Shown here piece by piece: positions 1 through 7,494 of a DNA stretch of 14,262 bases. The position numbers were made by a program, and so were the translations under genes. Under the pieces are notes generated by a model. The model was not told where the DNA came from, made no database searches, and saw only the letters and a list, made by a program, of their open reading frames with translations. The DNA is from Candidatus Omnitrophota bacterium (lineage in GTDB: Bacteria; Omnitrophota; Gorgyraeia; Zapsychrales; Zapsychraceae): contig JAGYNW010000031.1 of assembly GCA_018399915.1 (NCBI GenBank), forward strand, positions 1 to 14,262, written 5' to 3'. Positions within the stretch are counted from its first letter, which is position 1, and every line of letters starts with the position of its first letter.

Positions 1-873
1 TTGCAACAATCCCTGAAAAACGCATTTTCCTTATCCTTTCCAGCCATTCAAGACACAAGAATATCACAAGACGGCACTATTAAGTTGTTATTAGAATTGA
101 GCGACGGGCAGATGATGGAAACCGTGTATATTCCCACCCGGACACGACTGACGGTTTGTGTATCCAGTCAGGTCGGGTGCAAATATGCCTGCCGTTTTTG
201 TGCCAGTGGGCTCGGTGGATTTATGCGCAATCTTAGCTGCGCGGAGATCATAAATCAGGTTTTATTGGCGTCAGTATTGTTTGATGGGCGGGAGGCAACA
301 CACGTTGTTTTCATGGGAGTGGGCGAGCCCTTTGATAATTATATCAATGTGATGAAGGCAATTCGTATTATGAATCATAAGGAGGGTTTGAATATAGGCG
401 CCCGGAAAATAACCCTTTCGACTTGTGGGGTTATCCCCGGGATACAAAAATTTTCTCAGGAAGGACTGCAGGTGGAATTATCTGTGTCTTTGCATGGGTA
501 TGATGATGCTTCCCGGGATCTTTTGATGCCGGTCAATAAGAGATATCCTTTTTCGGACTTGTTTCGGGAGTTGAAGATGTATTACCGGAAAACCAAAAGG
601 CAGGTGACCTTTGAGTATGTCTTGATACCCGGACTGACATGCCTTGATAAGGCTGCCCCTTTATTAAGAAAGGCTTTTCGTGGATTGGATTGTAAAATGA
701 ATTTGATCCCTTATAATGTGGTCACAGATTTTGATTTTCCGATCCCGTCTATGGCGCAAATACGGTCTTTCCAGAAACGCTTGTCACAGAATGGGATCAG
801 AGCAACAGTCCGATCCTCCCGGGGAGATGATGTTCAGGCCTCCTGCGGCCAATTGCGTTATCAGCGCCTGTAA
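1..873 (+). CDS. rlmN: RlmN-type 23S rRNA (adenine2503-C2)-methyltransferase, 5' end missing
   Basis: Radical-SAM enzyme that, in the RlmN family, methylates C2 of A2503 in 23S rRNA and often A37 of some tRNAs in the cytoplasm. The visible 290 residues hold the 4Fe-4S motif CxxxCxxC (C60, C64, C67), the upstream Cys C53, a GVGEP segment near 106-110 and the C-terminal SCGQL with C282. C53 and C282 sit where the two mechanistic cysteines C118 and C355 of E. coli RlmN lie. The tail RGDD preceding SCGQL is RlmN-like rather than Cfr-like. RlmN proteins are usually 340-390 residues; the N-terminal accessory domain is absent here, and homology begins at the very first codon. The TTG at base 1 is therefore most likely an internal Leu codon and the gene starts upstream of the window. 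A stop follows soon after the catalytic Cys, so the 3' end is intact. Confidence 0.93.
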   Translation: MQQSLKNAFSLSFPAIQDTRISQDGTIKLLLELSDGQMMETVYIPTRTRLTVCVSSQVGCKYACRFCASGLGGFMRNLSCAEIINQVLLASVLFDGREATHVVFMGVGEPFDNYINVMKAIRIMNHKEGLNIGARKITLSTCGVIPGIQKFSQEGLQVELSVSLHGYDDASRDLLMPVNKRYPFSDLFRELKMYYRKTKRQVTFEYVLIPGLTCLDKAAPLLRKAFRGLDCKMNLIPYNVVTDFDFPIPSMAQIRSFQKRLSQNGIRATVRSSRGDDVQASCGQLRYQRL

Positions 874-913
874 GACGCGATTATGGCGTGGCATTTCTTT
901 ATCCTCTTTTCCA

Positions 914-942
914 TTGAGGGACGGTTCATTTTTATTTACAAT
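914..942 (+). promoter_or_regulatory. sigma70-type promoter for the symporter-kinase operon
   Basis: TTGAGG at 914-919 and TACAAT at 937-942 are separated by 17 bases, close to the housekeeping consensus. It lies in the 120-base gap after rlmN and about 50 bases before the first gene of the next unit. Prediction from sequence only. No terminator was found between rlmN and this site. Confidence 0.5.
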
Positions 943-993
943 CCCCGGGTTTAAGCATAGAATCAGAAGGATCCAGAATAAGGGATATGCTTT

Positions 994-1230
994 ATGAAAA
1001 AAATGATTAAGATTTTTAGCCAAAAAGAGTTTTGTTTTTTTATTTTTGGTGTTTATGCAATCTTGCTGACCTGGCCATTCCTTTCTATTTTTGAGCAGGG
1101 AAAACCGCAGACGGTTTTTTACTATTTGTTCTTTATGTGGGCCTTAAATATTTTTATCTTATTTATCATGAGTTTAGGTTACCCCCGTTTGAAAGAAAGC
1201 ACAAAAAATACAAAAAAGCCACGCGGATAA
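994..1230 (+). CDS. small two-helix membrane protein preceding the symporter-kinase
   Basis: A 78-residue protein with two predicted membrane helices, roughly residues 11-31 and 43-61, a charged N-terminus and a strongly basic, Lys-rich tail (about 66-78). It is not recognised by name. Size, two-helix layout, the WPFLSIF stretch and the position directly before an SLC5 protein resemble the small subunits (DUF4212-like) that accompany some sodium/solute symporters, so it may be an accessory subunit of the following sensor. This is inference from context. ATG 994 is preceded by AAGGGA (980-985) at good spacing. Only three bases separate its stop from the kinase start, which suggests translational coupling. 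Confidence 0.75.
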   Translation: MKKMIKIFSQKEFCFFIFGVYAILLTWPFLSIFEQGKPQTVFYYLFFMWALNIFILFIMSLGYPRLKESTKNTKKPRG

Positions 1231-1233
1231 AAA

Positions 1234-4200
1234 ATGTTATCTATTTTTATCATCATTATCGTCTTTTGTTTATATATGGGCGCGATGTTCGTTTTAGCGC
1301 TCAAAACAGAGCGGGGCTCACCCCTTTTGCGCCGGTGGAGCGAGCATCCTTTTATGCACGCCTGTGCGCTCGGTATTTACTGCACCACCTGGACTTATTA
1401 TGGCAGTGTTGGCAATGCGGCTACATCCGGACTGCTTTTTCTGACGTTTTATTTAGGCCCCACCATGGTAATTTTTCTTTGGCCGGTTATCTTGCGCAAG
1501 ATGGTCCGGATAAAACATAATTACCGGATTACCAGTATTGCCGATTTTATCTCCGCGCGTTACAGCAAATCGCAAGCTTTGGCCGCGATGGTGACCGTTA
1601 TCGCCTTGGTCGGCGTCATTCCCTATGTTTCCTTACAGTTAAGGGCCACTTTTAATACATTCAAGATCCTTGCCATGCACTCTTATCAAGGAGATATCTT
1701 TATTTGGGAGCAGTATATGGCGTGGCTTATCATCGGGCTTATGATCATTTTCACGATCCTTTTTGGCGCAAGGCGTCTGGATCCGACTGAAACACATAAA
1801 GGCATGATCCTGTCTGTGGCGGTTCAATCTTTGGTACAGTTAGCCGCGCTTTTATGCGTGGGGGTGTTTGTGACCTTTTTTATCTTTCACGGCTTCGATG
1901 ATATTTTTACCCGTTTGGCATCAAGCCAGTTCTCAGAAATGATATTTGTAGGCGGGAAGGATCAGGGCAATTATCTGGTTTGGGCTACTTATCTTGTTTT
2001 GTCCATGTCTGCTTTTATGTTTTTGCCCCGGCAGTTTCATGTCGCGGTTGTAGAAAATTCTGAAGAAAAGAATATCGGGATGATCTTATGGGTGTTTCCT
2101 CTGTACATGTTATTAATAAATATCTTCCTTGTTCCCATCGCTGCGGGTGGCCTTTTGTCCGGATTGCCGGTCGCTGAGGCTGACAGTTTTGTCTTAAGGC
2201 TGCCGCTTTTTTACAATAATTTCTGGCTGGCGGTTATTGTCTTTTTAGGGGGCATTTCCGCGGCTACCAGCATGATCATGATTTCTTCCATGACCGTTGC
2301 CACCATGGTGACCAATCATATTCTTTTACCTGTTTTAAACTTTTCTCCTCGGTTGGATTTTTTAAAGAAGCATCTTTTGAAGTTTCGATGGCTGTTCATT
2401 GCTTTCTTCATATTAAGCGGATATCATTTTGAAAAACTGCTCAAGCAGTCGTATATGCTGGTTAATATCGGGCTGATCTCTTTTGCCGCGGTCCTGCAGT
2501 TTGCACCAATAATAATCGGCGCGTTATATTGGCGAAGGGCTAATAGACGGGGCGCATTAATGGGCCTTATCGGCGGTTTTTTGCTTTGGTTTTACACGCT
2601 TCTTTTTCCGGCCATTATCAAAAGCGGTTGGGGTTCGCCCGCGATTTTAGTGAAGGGTCCTTGGGCCATAACCTGGCTGAGACCGGAACAGCTTATCGGG
2701 ATAAACATTCCTGATAATATGGTGCATGCGGTTTTTTGGTCTTTGTTTGTTAATATTACTTTATTCGTGTCGGGATCTTTGAGCCGCGCTAACACAGCGA
2801 TGGAGGAGCGGGGCGCGGATATCTTTGTGGATGCTTTAAAGATGTCTTCCTCGCCTTCATTGGTCTCAGAGTGGCTTGAGGACAGACGCATTGAATTATC
2901 CCACAAATTAGATTTACTGATGAAAGTGTTAGAGAAGTATTTTGATAAGCGGACAGCCGAGGCTATGGTCAATGAGTGTTTGGACAAAAATCACATTGAT
3001 GTCCATAATAAGATTTCTGTGATCCAATTGGCTGAACTTCAAAATGAGTTGGAAAAAACGTTGTCGGGTTCATTGGGTTCGGCGTCGGCTCATCAGGTCA
3101 TCAACTCGGTGTCATTATTTACAGAAAGCGAGTCCAGGGAATTATCCCGTGTTTATGCGAAAATATTGTCTGACCTTAAATTAAGCCCGGAGGAGTTGAT
3201 CAGTAAGATCGATTATCACAGAGAGAGGGAGAAGCTGATATCTCAGCATGCCGCAGAACTGGAAGAAACGATCCGCGAACTTGATCATGAGATCCATGTC
3301 CGTTCTTTAACGGAGAAGGCGCTGGTGGAGAGTGAATATAAATACAGGATTTTAGTTGAGAATTTGCCGCAGAGGATCTTTCGAAAAAATCTGGATGGCG
3401 TTTATACCTATTGTAATGATGTTTTCGCGGCTGATCTGCAGATCATGCGTCAGGAGATTGTGGGAAAAACCGATTATGATTTTTTCCCGTTTCATGTAGC
3501 TGAAAGGTATAGAGAAGATGATTTGAAGGTAACCGATGCCGGAGAAACATTGGATCTTGAAGAAAAATATCTTTTGAAAGGAAAAGAAAAATGGGTCTAC
3601 ACGATCAAGTCTCCGATCAAGGATGAAGAGGGTCAGGTTATCGGCCTTTTGGGGATATTTAGTGATATCACAGATAAGAAGAAAGCCCAGGAACAGTTGA
3701 ATCAATCCAAGCAAGAGTTGGAGGTCAGGGTTAAAGAACGAACAATTGAGCTTATTGAGGCGAATAAACAACTCCATCACAAGATTTCTGAGTTGGAAAC
3801 AACAAAATCTGAACTGGAAGACGCGTATATTCACTTGAAAGAAACAAAGGACCAATTATTCCAAGTGGAGAAGTTAGCCTCGATAGGGCAGTTAGCCGCA
3901 GGCGTGGCGCATGAGATTAATAATCCGATCGGTTTTATTAAGAATAATATTTCCATGTTTTCAGAATACTGGAAATTGCTTCAAAAATATATTGATGAGA
4001 TCCGCAGGTTTATGCGTTCTGCTCGGAAAAGCCCGCAAGAGCAACGGCAATGGATGGAGGAGTTAGAGGCAGAATTGAATATTGAATATATCGAAAAAGA
4101 CCTTCCCTCATTGCTTCAAGAGTCGCAGGAGGGAACCCGACGTATACAGAAAATCATCACGGACCTAAAAAGTTTTGCCCGCAAAGAGACGGATGAAGAA

Positions 4201-4650
4201 TTTAAAGAGGAAGACCTTAATAAGATCGTTGAGGTCGCGATTACTATTGTAAACAATGAAATAAAGAATAAGTGTGAATTGACCAAAGAACTTGCTGGCT
4301 TGCCCCTGATTCATTGCAACGCTCAGAAGATTTCGCAAGTGATCATCAATTTATTGATAAACGCTTCGCAAGCGATGAAGGAGCGCGGAGCTATTCACAT
4401 TGAAACATATGCCGAGGAGGGCTATGTTTGTCTGAAGATTACCGATAATGGAGAAGGCATGTCCAGGCAAGTTATAAAAAAGATGTTTGATCCTTTCTTC
4501 ACGACCAAGGAGGTCGGAGAGGGCACAGGTTTAGGTCTGAGTATAAGCTTTGATATTATCAAGAAGCATAAAGGGAGTATAGAGGTCCAGAGTGAAGTTG
4601 GCAAAGGGACGACATTTCTTATAAAATTTCCTGTTGCGCATAATCCATAG
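1234..4650 (+). CDS. SLC5 symporter-STAC-PAS hybrid sensor histidine kinase (CbrA-like)
   Basis: A 1138-residue membrane sensor kinase. Residues 1 to about 515 form a multi-pass sodium/solute symporter (SLC5/PutP-like) domain with the characteristic YCTTWTYYGSVG near residues 49-60. Residues about 565-635 resemble the STAC linker found in CbrA-type kinases (LSGSLGSASAHQV, 610-622). A PAS domain follows (about 700-820), then a coiled coil (about 820-880). The kinase core has an H-box with phospho-acceptor H893 (VAHEINNP), an N-box with N1039 and N1043, G1 DNGEGM (1071-1076), the FDPFFTTK F-box and G2 GEGTGLGLS (1095-1103), so it should be active. There is no C-terminal receiver domain and no response regulator in the window, so its partner is elsewhere. 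The start follows the small membrane protein by three bases and lacks a clear Shine-Dalgarno sequence, pointing to coupled translation. The solute sensed or transported cannot be told from sequence. Confidence 0.93.
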   Translation: MLSIFIIIIVFCLYMGAMFVLALKTERGSPLLRRWSEHPFMHACALGIYCTTWTYYGSVGNAATSGLLFLTFYLGPTMVIFLWPVILRKMVRIKHNYRITSIADFISARYSKSQALAAMVTVIALVGVIPYVSLQLRATFNTFKILAMHSYQGDIFIWEQYMAWLIIGLMIIFTILFGARRLDPTETHKGMILSVAVQSLVQLAALLCVGVFVTFFIFHGFDDIFTRLASSQFSEMIFVGGKDQGNYLVWATYLVLSMSAFMFLPRQFHVAVVENSEEKNIGMILWVFPLYMLLINIFLVPIAAGGLLSGLPVAEADSFVLRLPLFYNNFWLAVIVFLGGISAATSMIMISSMTVATMVTNHILLPVLNFSPRLDFLKKHLLKFRWLFIAFFILSGYHFEKLLKQSYMLVNIGLISFAAVLQFAPIIIGALYWRRANRRGALMGLIGGFLLWFYTLLFPAIIKSGWGSPAILVKGPWAITWLRPEQLIGINIPDNMVHAVFWSLFVNITLFVSGSLSRANTAMEERGADIFVDALKMSSSPSLVSEWLEDRRIELSHKLDLLMKVLEKYFDKRTAEAMVNECLDKNHIDVHNKISVIQLAELQNELEKTLSGSLGSASAHQVINSVSLFTESESRELSRVYAKILSDLKLSPEELISKIDYHREREKLISQHAAELEETIRELDHEIHVRSLTEKALVESEYKYRILVENLPQRIFRKNLDGVYTYCNDVFAADLQIMRQEIVGKTDYDFFPFHVAERYREDDLKVTDAGETLDLEEKYLLKGKEKWVYTIKSPIKDEEGQVIGLLGIFSDITDKKKAQEQLNQSKQELEVRVKERTIELIEANKQLHHKISELETTKSELEDAYIHLKETKDQLFQVEKLASIGQLAAGVAHEINNPIGFIKNNISMFSEYWKLLQKYIDEIRRFMRSARKSPQEQRQWMEELEAELNIEYIEKDLPSLLQESQEGTRRIQKIITDLKSFARKETDEEFKEEDLNKIVEVAITIVNNEIKNKCELTKELAGLPLIHCNAQKISQVIINLLINASQAMKERGAIHIETYAEEGYVCLKITDNGEGMSRQVIKKMFDPFFTTKEVGEGTGLGLSISFDIIKKHKGSIEVQSEVGKGTTFLIKFPVAHNP

Positions 4651-4695
4651 GCACACATATCAGAGGTAGAAGATAAATAGTACCGGTCAAAAGTC

Positions 4696-4723
4696 TTGAC
4701 AATGAGGATGACTATGATAAGTT
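4696..4723 (+). promoter_or_regulatory. promoter of the PerR/oxidative-stress operon
   Basis: A perfect -35 hexamer TTGACA (4696-4701) is followed after 16 bases by a weak -10, TAAGTT (4718-4723), carrying an upstream TG extension (4715-4716). The -10 assignment is uncertain, but the -35 is the best in the window. The downstream palindrome overlaps the -10/start region, so a repressor bound there would block RNA polymerase. Confidence 0.5.
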
Positions 4724-4747
4724 ATTAATAAGAATTATTACTAATAA
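4722..4747 (+). promoter_or_regulatory. PerR/Fur-type operator palindrome
   Basis: This AT-rich 26-base element is an imperfect palindrome: 22 of 26 positions match its own reverse complement. Inside it, 4726-4740 (TAATAAGAATTATTA) is a 7-1-7 inverted repeat with 6 of 7 pairs. It agrees with the Bacillus PerR box TTATAATnATTATAA at 11 of the 14 defined positions. It lies between the -35 hexamer and the start codon of the PerR-type regulator gene, ending 9 bases before the ATG. Autoregulation of the operon is the natural reading. Confidence 0.7.
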
Positions 4748-4756
4748 GGGGCCGGG

Positions 4757-5146
4757 ATGAAGTATTCGAATTCCAGAAGTACTAAACAAATGCGTTTGAT
4801 ATTCCATATCATTCAAAAAAATAGGGAGCATCCAACTGCCAATGAAATATTTCTTGCGGCTAGGCAAACACTGCCTCAGATCAGTTTAGGAACGGTTTAC
4901 CGTAATATTGATAAATTGGTCGAATCGCATAAGATCTTTAAGTTTGATTCTGGTGAGAATAAATTCCGTTATGATATTATGGAAGAGGAACATTATCATG
5001 CCCGTTGTTTGCTTTGTGGTAAAATCAGGGATTTGACGGGTGTTGATCTTAGCGCGGTGCGCAAGCAATGCCGCAAGGAAAGTCATTTTAAAAAGTTGGA
5101 GATCAAATTGGAAATCACCGGTATTTGTCCTGAATGTTGTAAATAA
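4757..5146 (+). CDS. perR: PerR-type peroxide-sensing Fur-family repressor
   Basis: A 129-residue Fur-family metalloregulator: N-terminal winged helix (about 8-65, recognition segment near SLGTVYRNID 43-52) and C-terminal dimerisation domain. The structural zinc site is complete, with C84/C87 (CLLC) and C124/C127 (CPEC). Aligned with Bacillus subtilis PerR at a constant offset of 12, all five sensing-metal ligands are present: H25, D73, H79, H81 and D92 (H37, D85, H91, H93, D104 in PerR). The Asp at the last position is typical of peroxide-sensing PerR, whereas iron-sensing Fur usually has Glu. In PerR, iron-catalysed oxidation of two of the His ligands releases DNA. The gene heads the oxidative-stress operon and sits directly behind a matching operator, so it probably represses itself and the following eight genes. 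A Fur-like role in iron control is the alternative. Confidence 0.9.
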   Translation: MKYSNSRSTKQMRLIFHIIQKNREHPTANEIFLAARQTLPQISLGTVYRNIDKLVESHKIFKFDSGENKFRYDIMEEEHYHARCLLCGKIRDLTGVDLSAVRKQCRKESHFKKLEIKLEITGICPECCK

Positions 5147-5164
5147 AGGATTAGGAGGCGGAGC

Positions 5165-5641
5165 ATGAATTTACATGAAGATATCATCCATTTTTTATGC
5201 AACCAGGGCTGTGTGGTCGTTTCTACTTTGGATGAAAACAGACAGATCCATTGTTCTGTTAAAGGAATCGTCGGCATTAAAGCTGATAAGATATATATTA
5301 TTGATCTCTATCAAAAGCAGACATATCGTAATTTAAGCCGGAATGATACCGTCAGTGTCACAGTGGTTAATGAACATCAATTCAAGGGCTATACGATCCA
5401 GGGGCGCGGAAAGATTATTCCGCATAAGGAGATTGAAGAACATATTGTGCAAAAATGGGAAGAAAAGATCATTCAAAGGATTACGTCCCGGACCATTCGT
5501 GGAGTTCAGCGTGGTGTTAAATCCGCCAAGCATTTTGAAGCGCATTTGCCGTCCAAACCGAAGTATTTGATTGAAATTGATGTTGAAAAGGTGATTGATC
5601 TTTCTCCCCCACCTTTAGGCCAAGAACAGGAAGGGAAATAA
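5165..5641 (+). CDS. pyridoxamine 5'-phosphate oxidase-like FMN-binding split-barrel protein
   Basis: A 158-residue protein of the PNPOx-like split beta-barrel flavoprotein superfamily. The N-terminal strands (CVVVSTLDENRQIHC, 16-30), the TYRNL segment (53-57, where such proteins contact FMN phosphate) and the FKGYTIQGRG strand (73-82) are typical. Family members bind FMN or related cofactors and act in pyridine-nucleotide or flavin redox reactions, but this short form has no assigned substrate. Residues 90-125 form a long basic helical insert, and the tail is Pro-rich. A strong Shine-Dalgarno (GGAGG, 5155-5159) precedes the ATG, 18 bases after perR. The FAD reductase follows after three bases, so the two flavoproteins may work as a pair. 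Confidence 0.8.
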   Translation: MNLHEDIIHFLCNQGCVVVSTLDENRQIHCSVKGIVGIKADKIYIIDLYQKQTYRNLSRNDTVSVTVVNEHQFKGYTIQGRGKIIPHKEIEEHIVQKWEEKIIQRITSRTIRGVQRGVKSAKHFEAHLPSKPKYLIEIDVEKVIDLSPPPLGQEQEGK

Positions 5642-5644
5642 ACT

Positions 5645-6355
5645 ATGCCGGAAATCAAAGCGGTTTTTCTTGAGGTTATCGATAGAACGCATAATGTGAA
5701 AAGTTTTCGGTTTTCCAAGCCAGAGGATTTTAGTTTTGAGGCAGGACAATTTGTCCAGGTCCTTTTTGACACGCAAAATCGAAAGAATAAGGACTTGAAT
5801 AAGATGCTCTCACTTTCTTCTCCTCCGGAAGAGCCTTACGTCGAGGTGACAAAAAAGATATCTTCCAGTGCGTTCTCACAAGCGTTGGTTTCTTTAAAGG
5901 AGGGAGATGAGGTTTTTTTTCAGGGTCCGATGGGCAAATGCAGCTTAAGTGCCCTCACGGAGGATGTTTGTTTTCTTGTTGGAGGCATCGGGATCACTCC
6001 GGTCTTCCCTATTTTAAAGTCTGTCGCGGATAAGGCCTTACAAAAGAACATTGTTCTGATTTACGGCAATTGGACGGAACAGGATATTGTTTTTAGAGAG
6101 GAATTAGATGAACTAAAAGATAAAATTCCGGGATTACGTGTCTGTCACGTTTTAGCCGAAACAGAGTCGGCTCAGGAAGATGTTTTTAAGGGCATGATCA
6201 CCAAGGAGGTCATCCAGTCCTGCGCCGGGGACTATCTTGCTAAAGAGTTCTTTATTTTGGGGCCACCTTCCATGGTGGACAGCATGAAAACCTTGTGCGG
6301 GCAAATGGGAATCAATAAAGAAAAAATTAAAGTGGAAAGTTTTATCGGGTATTAA
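5645..6355 (+). CDS. small FAD/NAD(P)H-dependent oxidoreductase (ferredoxin-NADP reductase fold)
   Basis: A 236-residue two-domain flavoprotein. Residues 1-100 are the FAD-binding barrel, including GQFVQV (34-39) and a GPMG loop (94-97); residues 105-236 are the NAD(P)-binding domain, with GGIGITP (113-119), GPPSM (207-211) and a C-terminal ESFIGY (231-236). No 2Fe-2S domain or cluster-type cysteine spacing is present. The usual FAD motif RxYS is altered to KMLS (53-56), so the Arg is replaced by Lys. The start codon lies three bases after the split-barrel gene, with AGGAAGGG inside that gene's 3' end as ribosome binding site. Because the operon contains rubredoxin, rubrerythrin and a flavodiiron protein but no classical NADH:rubredoxin oxidoreductase, this enzyme is the best candidate to feed rubredoxin. 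That assignment is inference. Confidence 0.85.
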   Translation: MPEIKAVFLEVIDRTHNVKSFRFSKPEDFSFEAGQFVQVLFDTQNRKNKDLNKMLSLSSPPEEPYVEVTKKISSSAFSQALVSLKEGDEVFFQGPMGKCSLSALTEDVCFLVGGIGITPVFPILKSVADKALQKNIVLIYGNWTEQDIVFREELDELKDKIPGLRVCHVLAETESAQEDVFKGMITKEVIQSCAGDYLAKEFFILGPPSMVDSMKTLCGQMGINKEKIKVESFIGY

Positions 6356-6374
6356 CAACAAAGGAGAAAGAATA

Positions 6375-6917
6375 ATGGCAGAAATTAAAGGAACACAAAC
6401 AGAACAAAACCTAAAAGCCGCTTTCGCGGGCGAATCGGAAGCGCGAAATAAATATACCTATTTCGGAAAAGTTGCCAGGAAGGAAGGTTATCATTATATC
6501 GCCAAGTTATTTGAGGAGACGGCAGAAAATGAAAAGCAACATGCCAAAGATGAATTCAAAGCTTTAGGGGGTATCGGAGATACCGCGGCTAATTTAAGAG
6601 AGGCGATGAACGGCGAGCATTATGAAAATTCCGAGATGTATCCTTCCTTTGCGCAAAAAGCCAAAGAGGAAGGCTTGGAGGATGTGGCCAGGCTTTTTGA
6701 ACAGATCGCTAAAGTTGAAAAGCAGCATGAAGCCCGTTATCAGGGTTTGCTGAAAATGGTTGAACAGGGCACGGTGTATAAGCGGGAAAAACCGATTAAA
6801 TGGAAATGTGGCAAATGCGGGTTTGTTCACGAGGGAACTGAACCCCCGACGAAATGTCCATCTTGTAAGCATCCGAAAGAATATTTTGAGCCTGAAGATA
6901 TGGGTTTGATCGGATAG
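6375..6917 (+). CDS. rbr: rubrerythrin
   Basis: A 180-residue rubrerythrin, a cytoplasmic NADH-peroxidase terminal component that reduces hydrogen peroxide to water in anaerobes. The ferritin-like four-helix domain (about 1-135) carries the diiron ligands E20, E53/H56 (ENEKQH) and E115/H118 (VEKQH), plus Glu residues in the EHYENSEMYP segment (81-90) where rubrerythrins place their peroxide-site Glu. The C-terminal rubredoxin-like domain has C145/C148 (CGKC) and C161/C164 (CPSC) for one iron. Length is near the usual 190. AAGGAG at 6361-6366 supports the ATG. It lies in the middle of the PerR-headed operon, as expected for a peroxide-inducible gene. Confidence 0.96.
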   Translation: MAEIKGTQTEQNLKAAFAGESEARNKYTYFGKVARKEGYHYIAKLFEETAENEKQHAKDEFKALGGIGDTAANLREAMNGEHYENSEMYPSFAQKAKEEGLEDVARLFEQIAKVEKQHEARYQGLLKMVEQGTVYKREKPIKWKCGKCGFVHEGTEPPTKCPSCKHPKEYFEPEDMGLIG

Positions 6918-6953
6918 TTTTTATTAATTGAATCAGTCACGCAGGAGGTACCG

Positions 6954-7433
6954 ATGACTAATCCGTATTCAGAAGTGGAAATCGTTGAGTTAGGGATCGT
7001 TATTGAGCAAAACGGGAGAGATTTTTATAATAATCTTATTTCTTTGAGCGAAGATAAGAATGTGCAGTTGGCTTTTGAGTATTTAGCCAAAGAAGAGGAA
7101 AAGCACATTCAGTATTTTCAAAAAATGCTGAGGCTTGTTCAGGATTTTATGGAAAAAGAGGGTAATAGCACGGAACTGTATTCCCATATGCGGTCTCTGG
7201 CCGATGAACATGTCTTTTCTAAAGAAAATACAGGAAAGGCAATGGCTGAAGGTATCCATTCGGCTACGGAGGCGATTGATATGGGTATCCGTTTTGAAAA
7301 GGAATCGATCCAGTTGTATGAAGAGATGCGCAAGATCGTTCCTGAAGCAGGTCAAAAGGTTGTGAATTCCTTGATCGAAGAGGAACAGCGGCATTTAAAT
7401 AAATTGAAAGATCTTAAGGCAACGGTGAAATAG
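6954..7433 (+). CDS. rubrerythrin-like diiron protein lacking the rubredoxin domain
   Basis: A 159-residue ferritin-like protein with two internal-repeat helical pairs. Likely diiron ligands are E18, E48/H51 (EEEKH), E115 and E144/H147 (EEEQRH), so a metal centre is probably assembled. It has no cysteine pairs and ends before a rubredoxin domain would begin. Its first half resembles rubrerythrin, but residues 66-105 form a longer linker between the helix pairs. Such stand-alone proteins occur in anaerobes and may act as peroxidase, iron-storage or iron-sensing proteins; the role here is not known. The ribosome binding site GCAGGAGGT lies just before the ATG. The 36-base gap after rubrerythrin has no terminator or clear promoter. 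Confidence 0.85.
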   Translation: MTNPYSEVEIVELGIVIEQNGRDFYNNLISLSEDKNVQLAFEYLAKEEEKHIQYFQKMLRLVQDFMEKEGNSTELYSHMRSLADEHVFSKENTGKAMAEGIHSATEAIDMGIRFEKESIQLYEEMRKIVPEAGQKVVNSLIEEEQRHLNKLKDLKATVK

Positions 7434-7464
7434 GCCGGAGAATTATTCATGCTTGCTGTTGTGG

Positions 7465-7480
7465 GATTTTATATAAAATC
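7465..7480. promoter_or_regulatory. 16-bp perfect palindrome before the diguanylate cyclase gene
   Basis: GATTTTATATAAAATC is identical to its reverse complement and is immediately followed by the Shine-Dalgarno GAAAGGA and ATG 7495. It could be an operator, or contain an internal -10 (TAAAAT 7474-7479, with a poor -35 TTGCTG 7453-7458 at 15 bases). It does not match the PerR box. In RNA it would give only a weak 6-bp AT stem. Confidence 0.4.
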
Positions 7481-7494
7481 GAAAGGACATTGAT

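Noticed and set aside
1..3. TTG at base 1 as the true start of rlmN
   Set aside because: It would remove the N-terminal domain found in RlmN proteins and no upstream sequence is available to show a ribosome site; the window edge explains the shortness better.
1..873. Cfr antibiotic-resistance methyltransferase instead of RlmN
   Set aside because: The C-terminal RGDD-V-Q-A-SCGQL segment and overall pattern are RlmN-like; Cfr lacks the RGDD-type motif.
784..1023. Minus-strand open frame across the rlmN 3' end and the following gap
   Set aside because: It overlaps the conserved rlmN C-terminus, shows no recognisable domain and has no ribosome site; a shadow frame.
1137..1520. Plus-strand frame of 127 codons across the small membrane protein and the kinase start
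   Set aside because: Both overlapping frames encode sensible membrane proteins with conserved motifs; this frame has low-complexity composition and no motif.
4651..4756. Terminator for the kinase gene in the gap before perR
   Set aside because: No GC-rich stem followed by a T-run was found; the only inverted repeat is the AT-rich operator.
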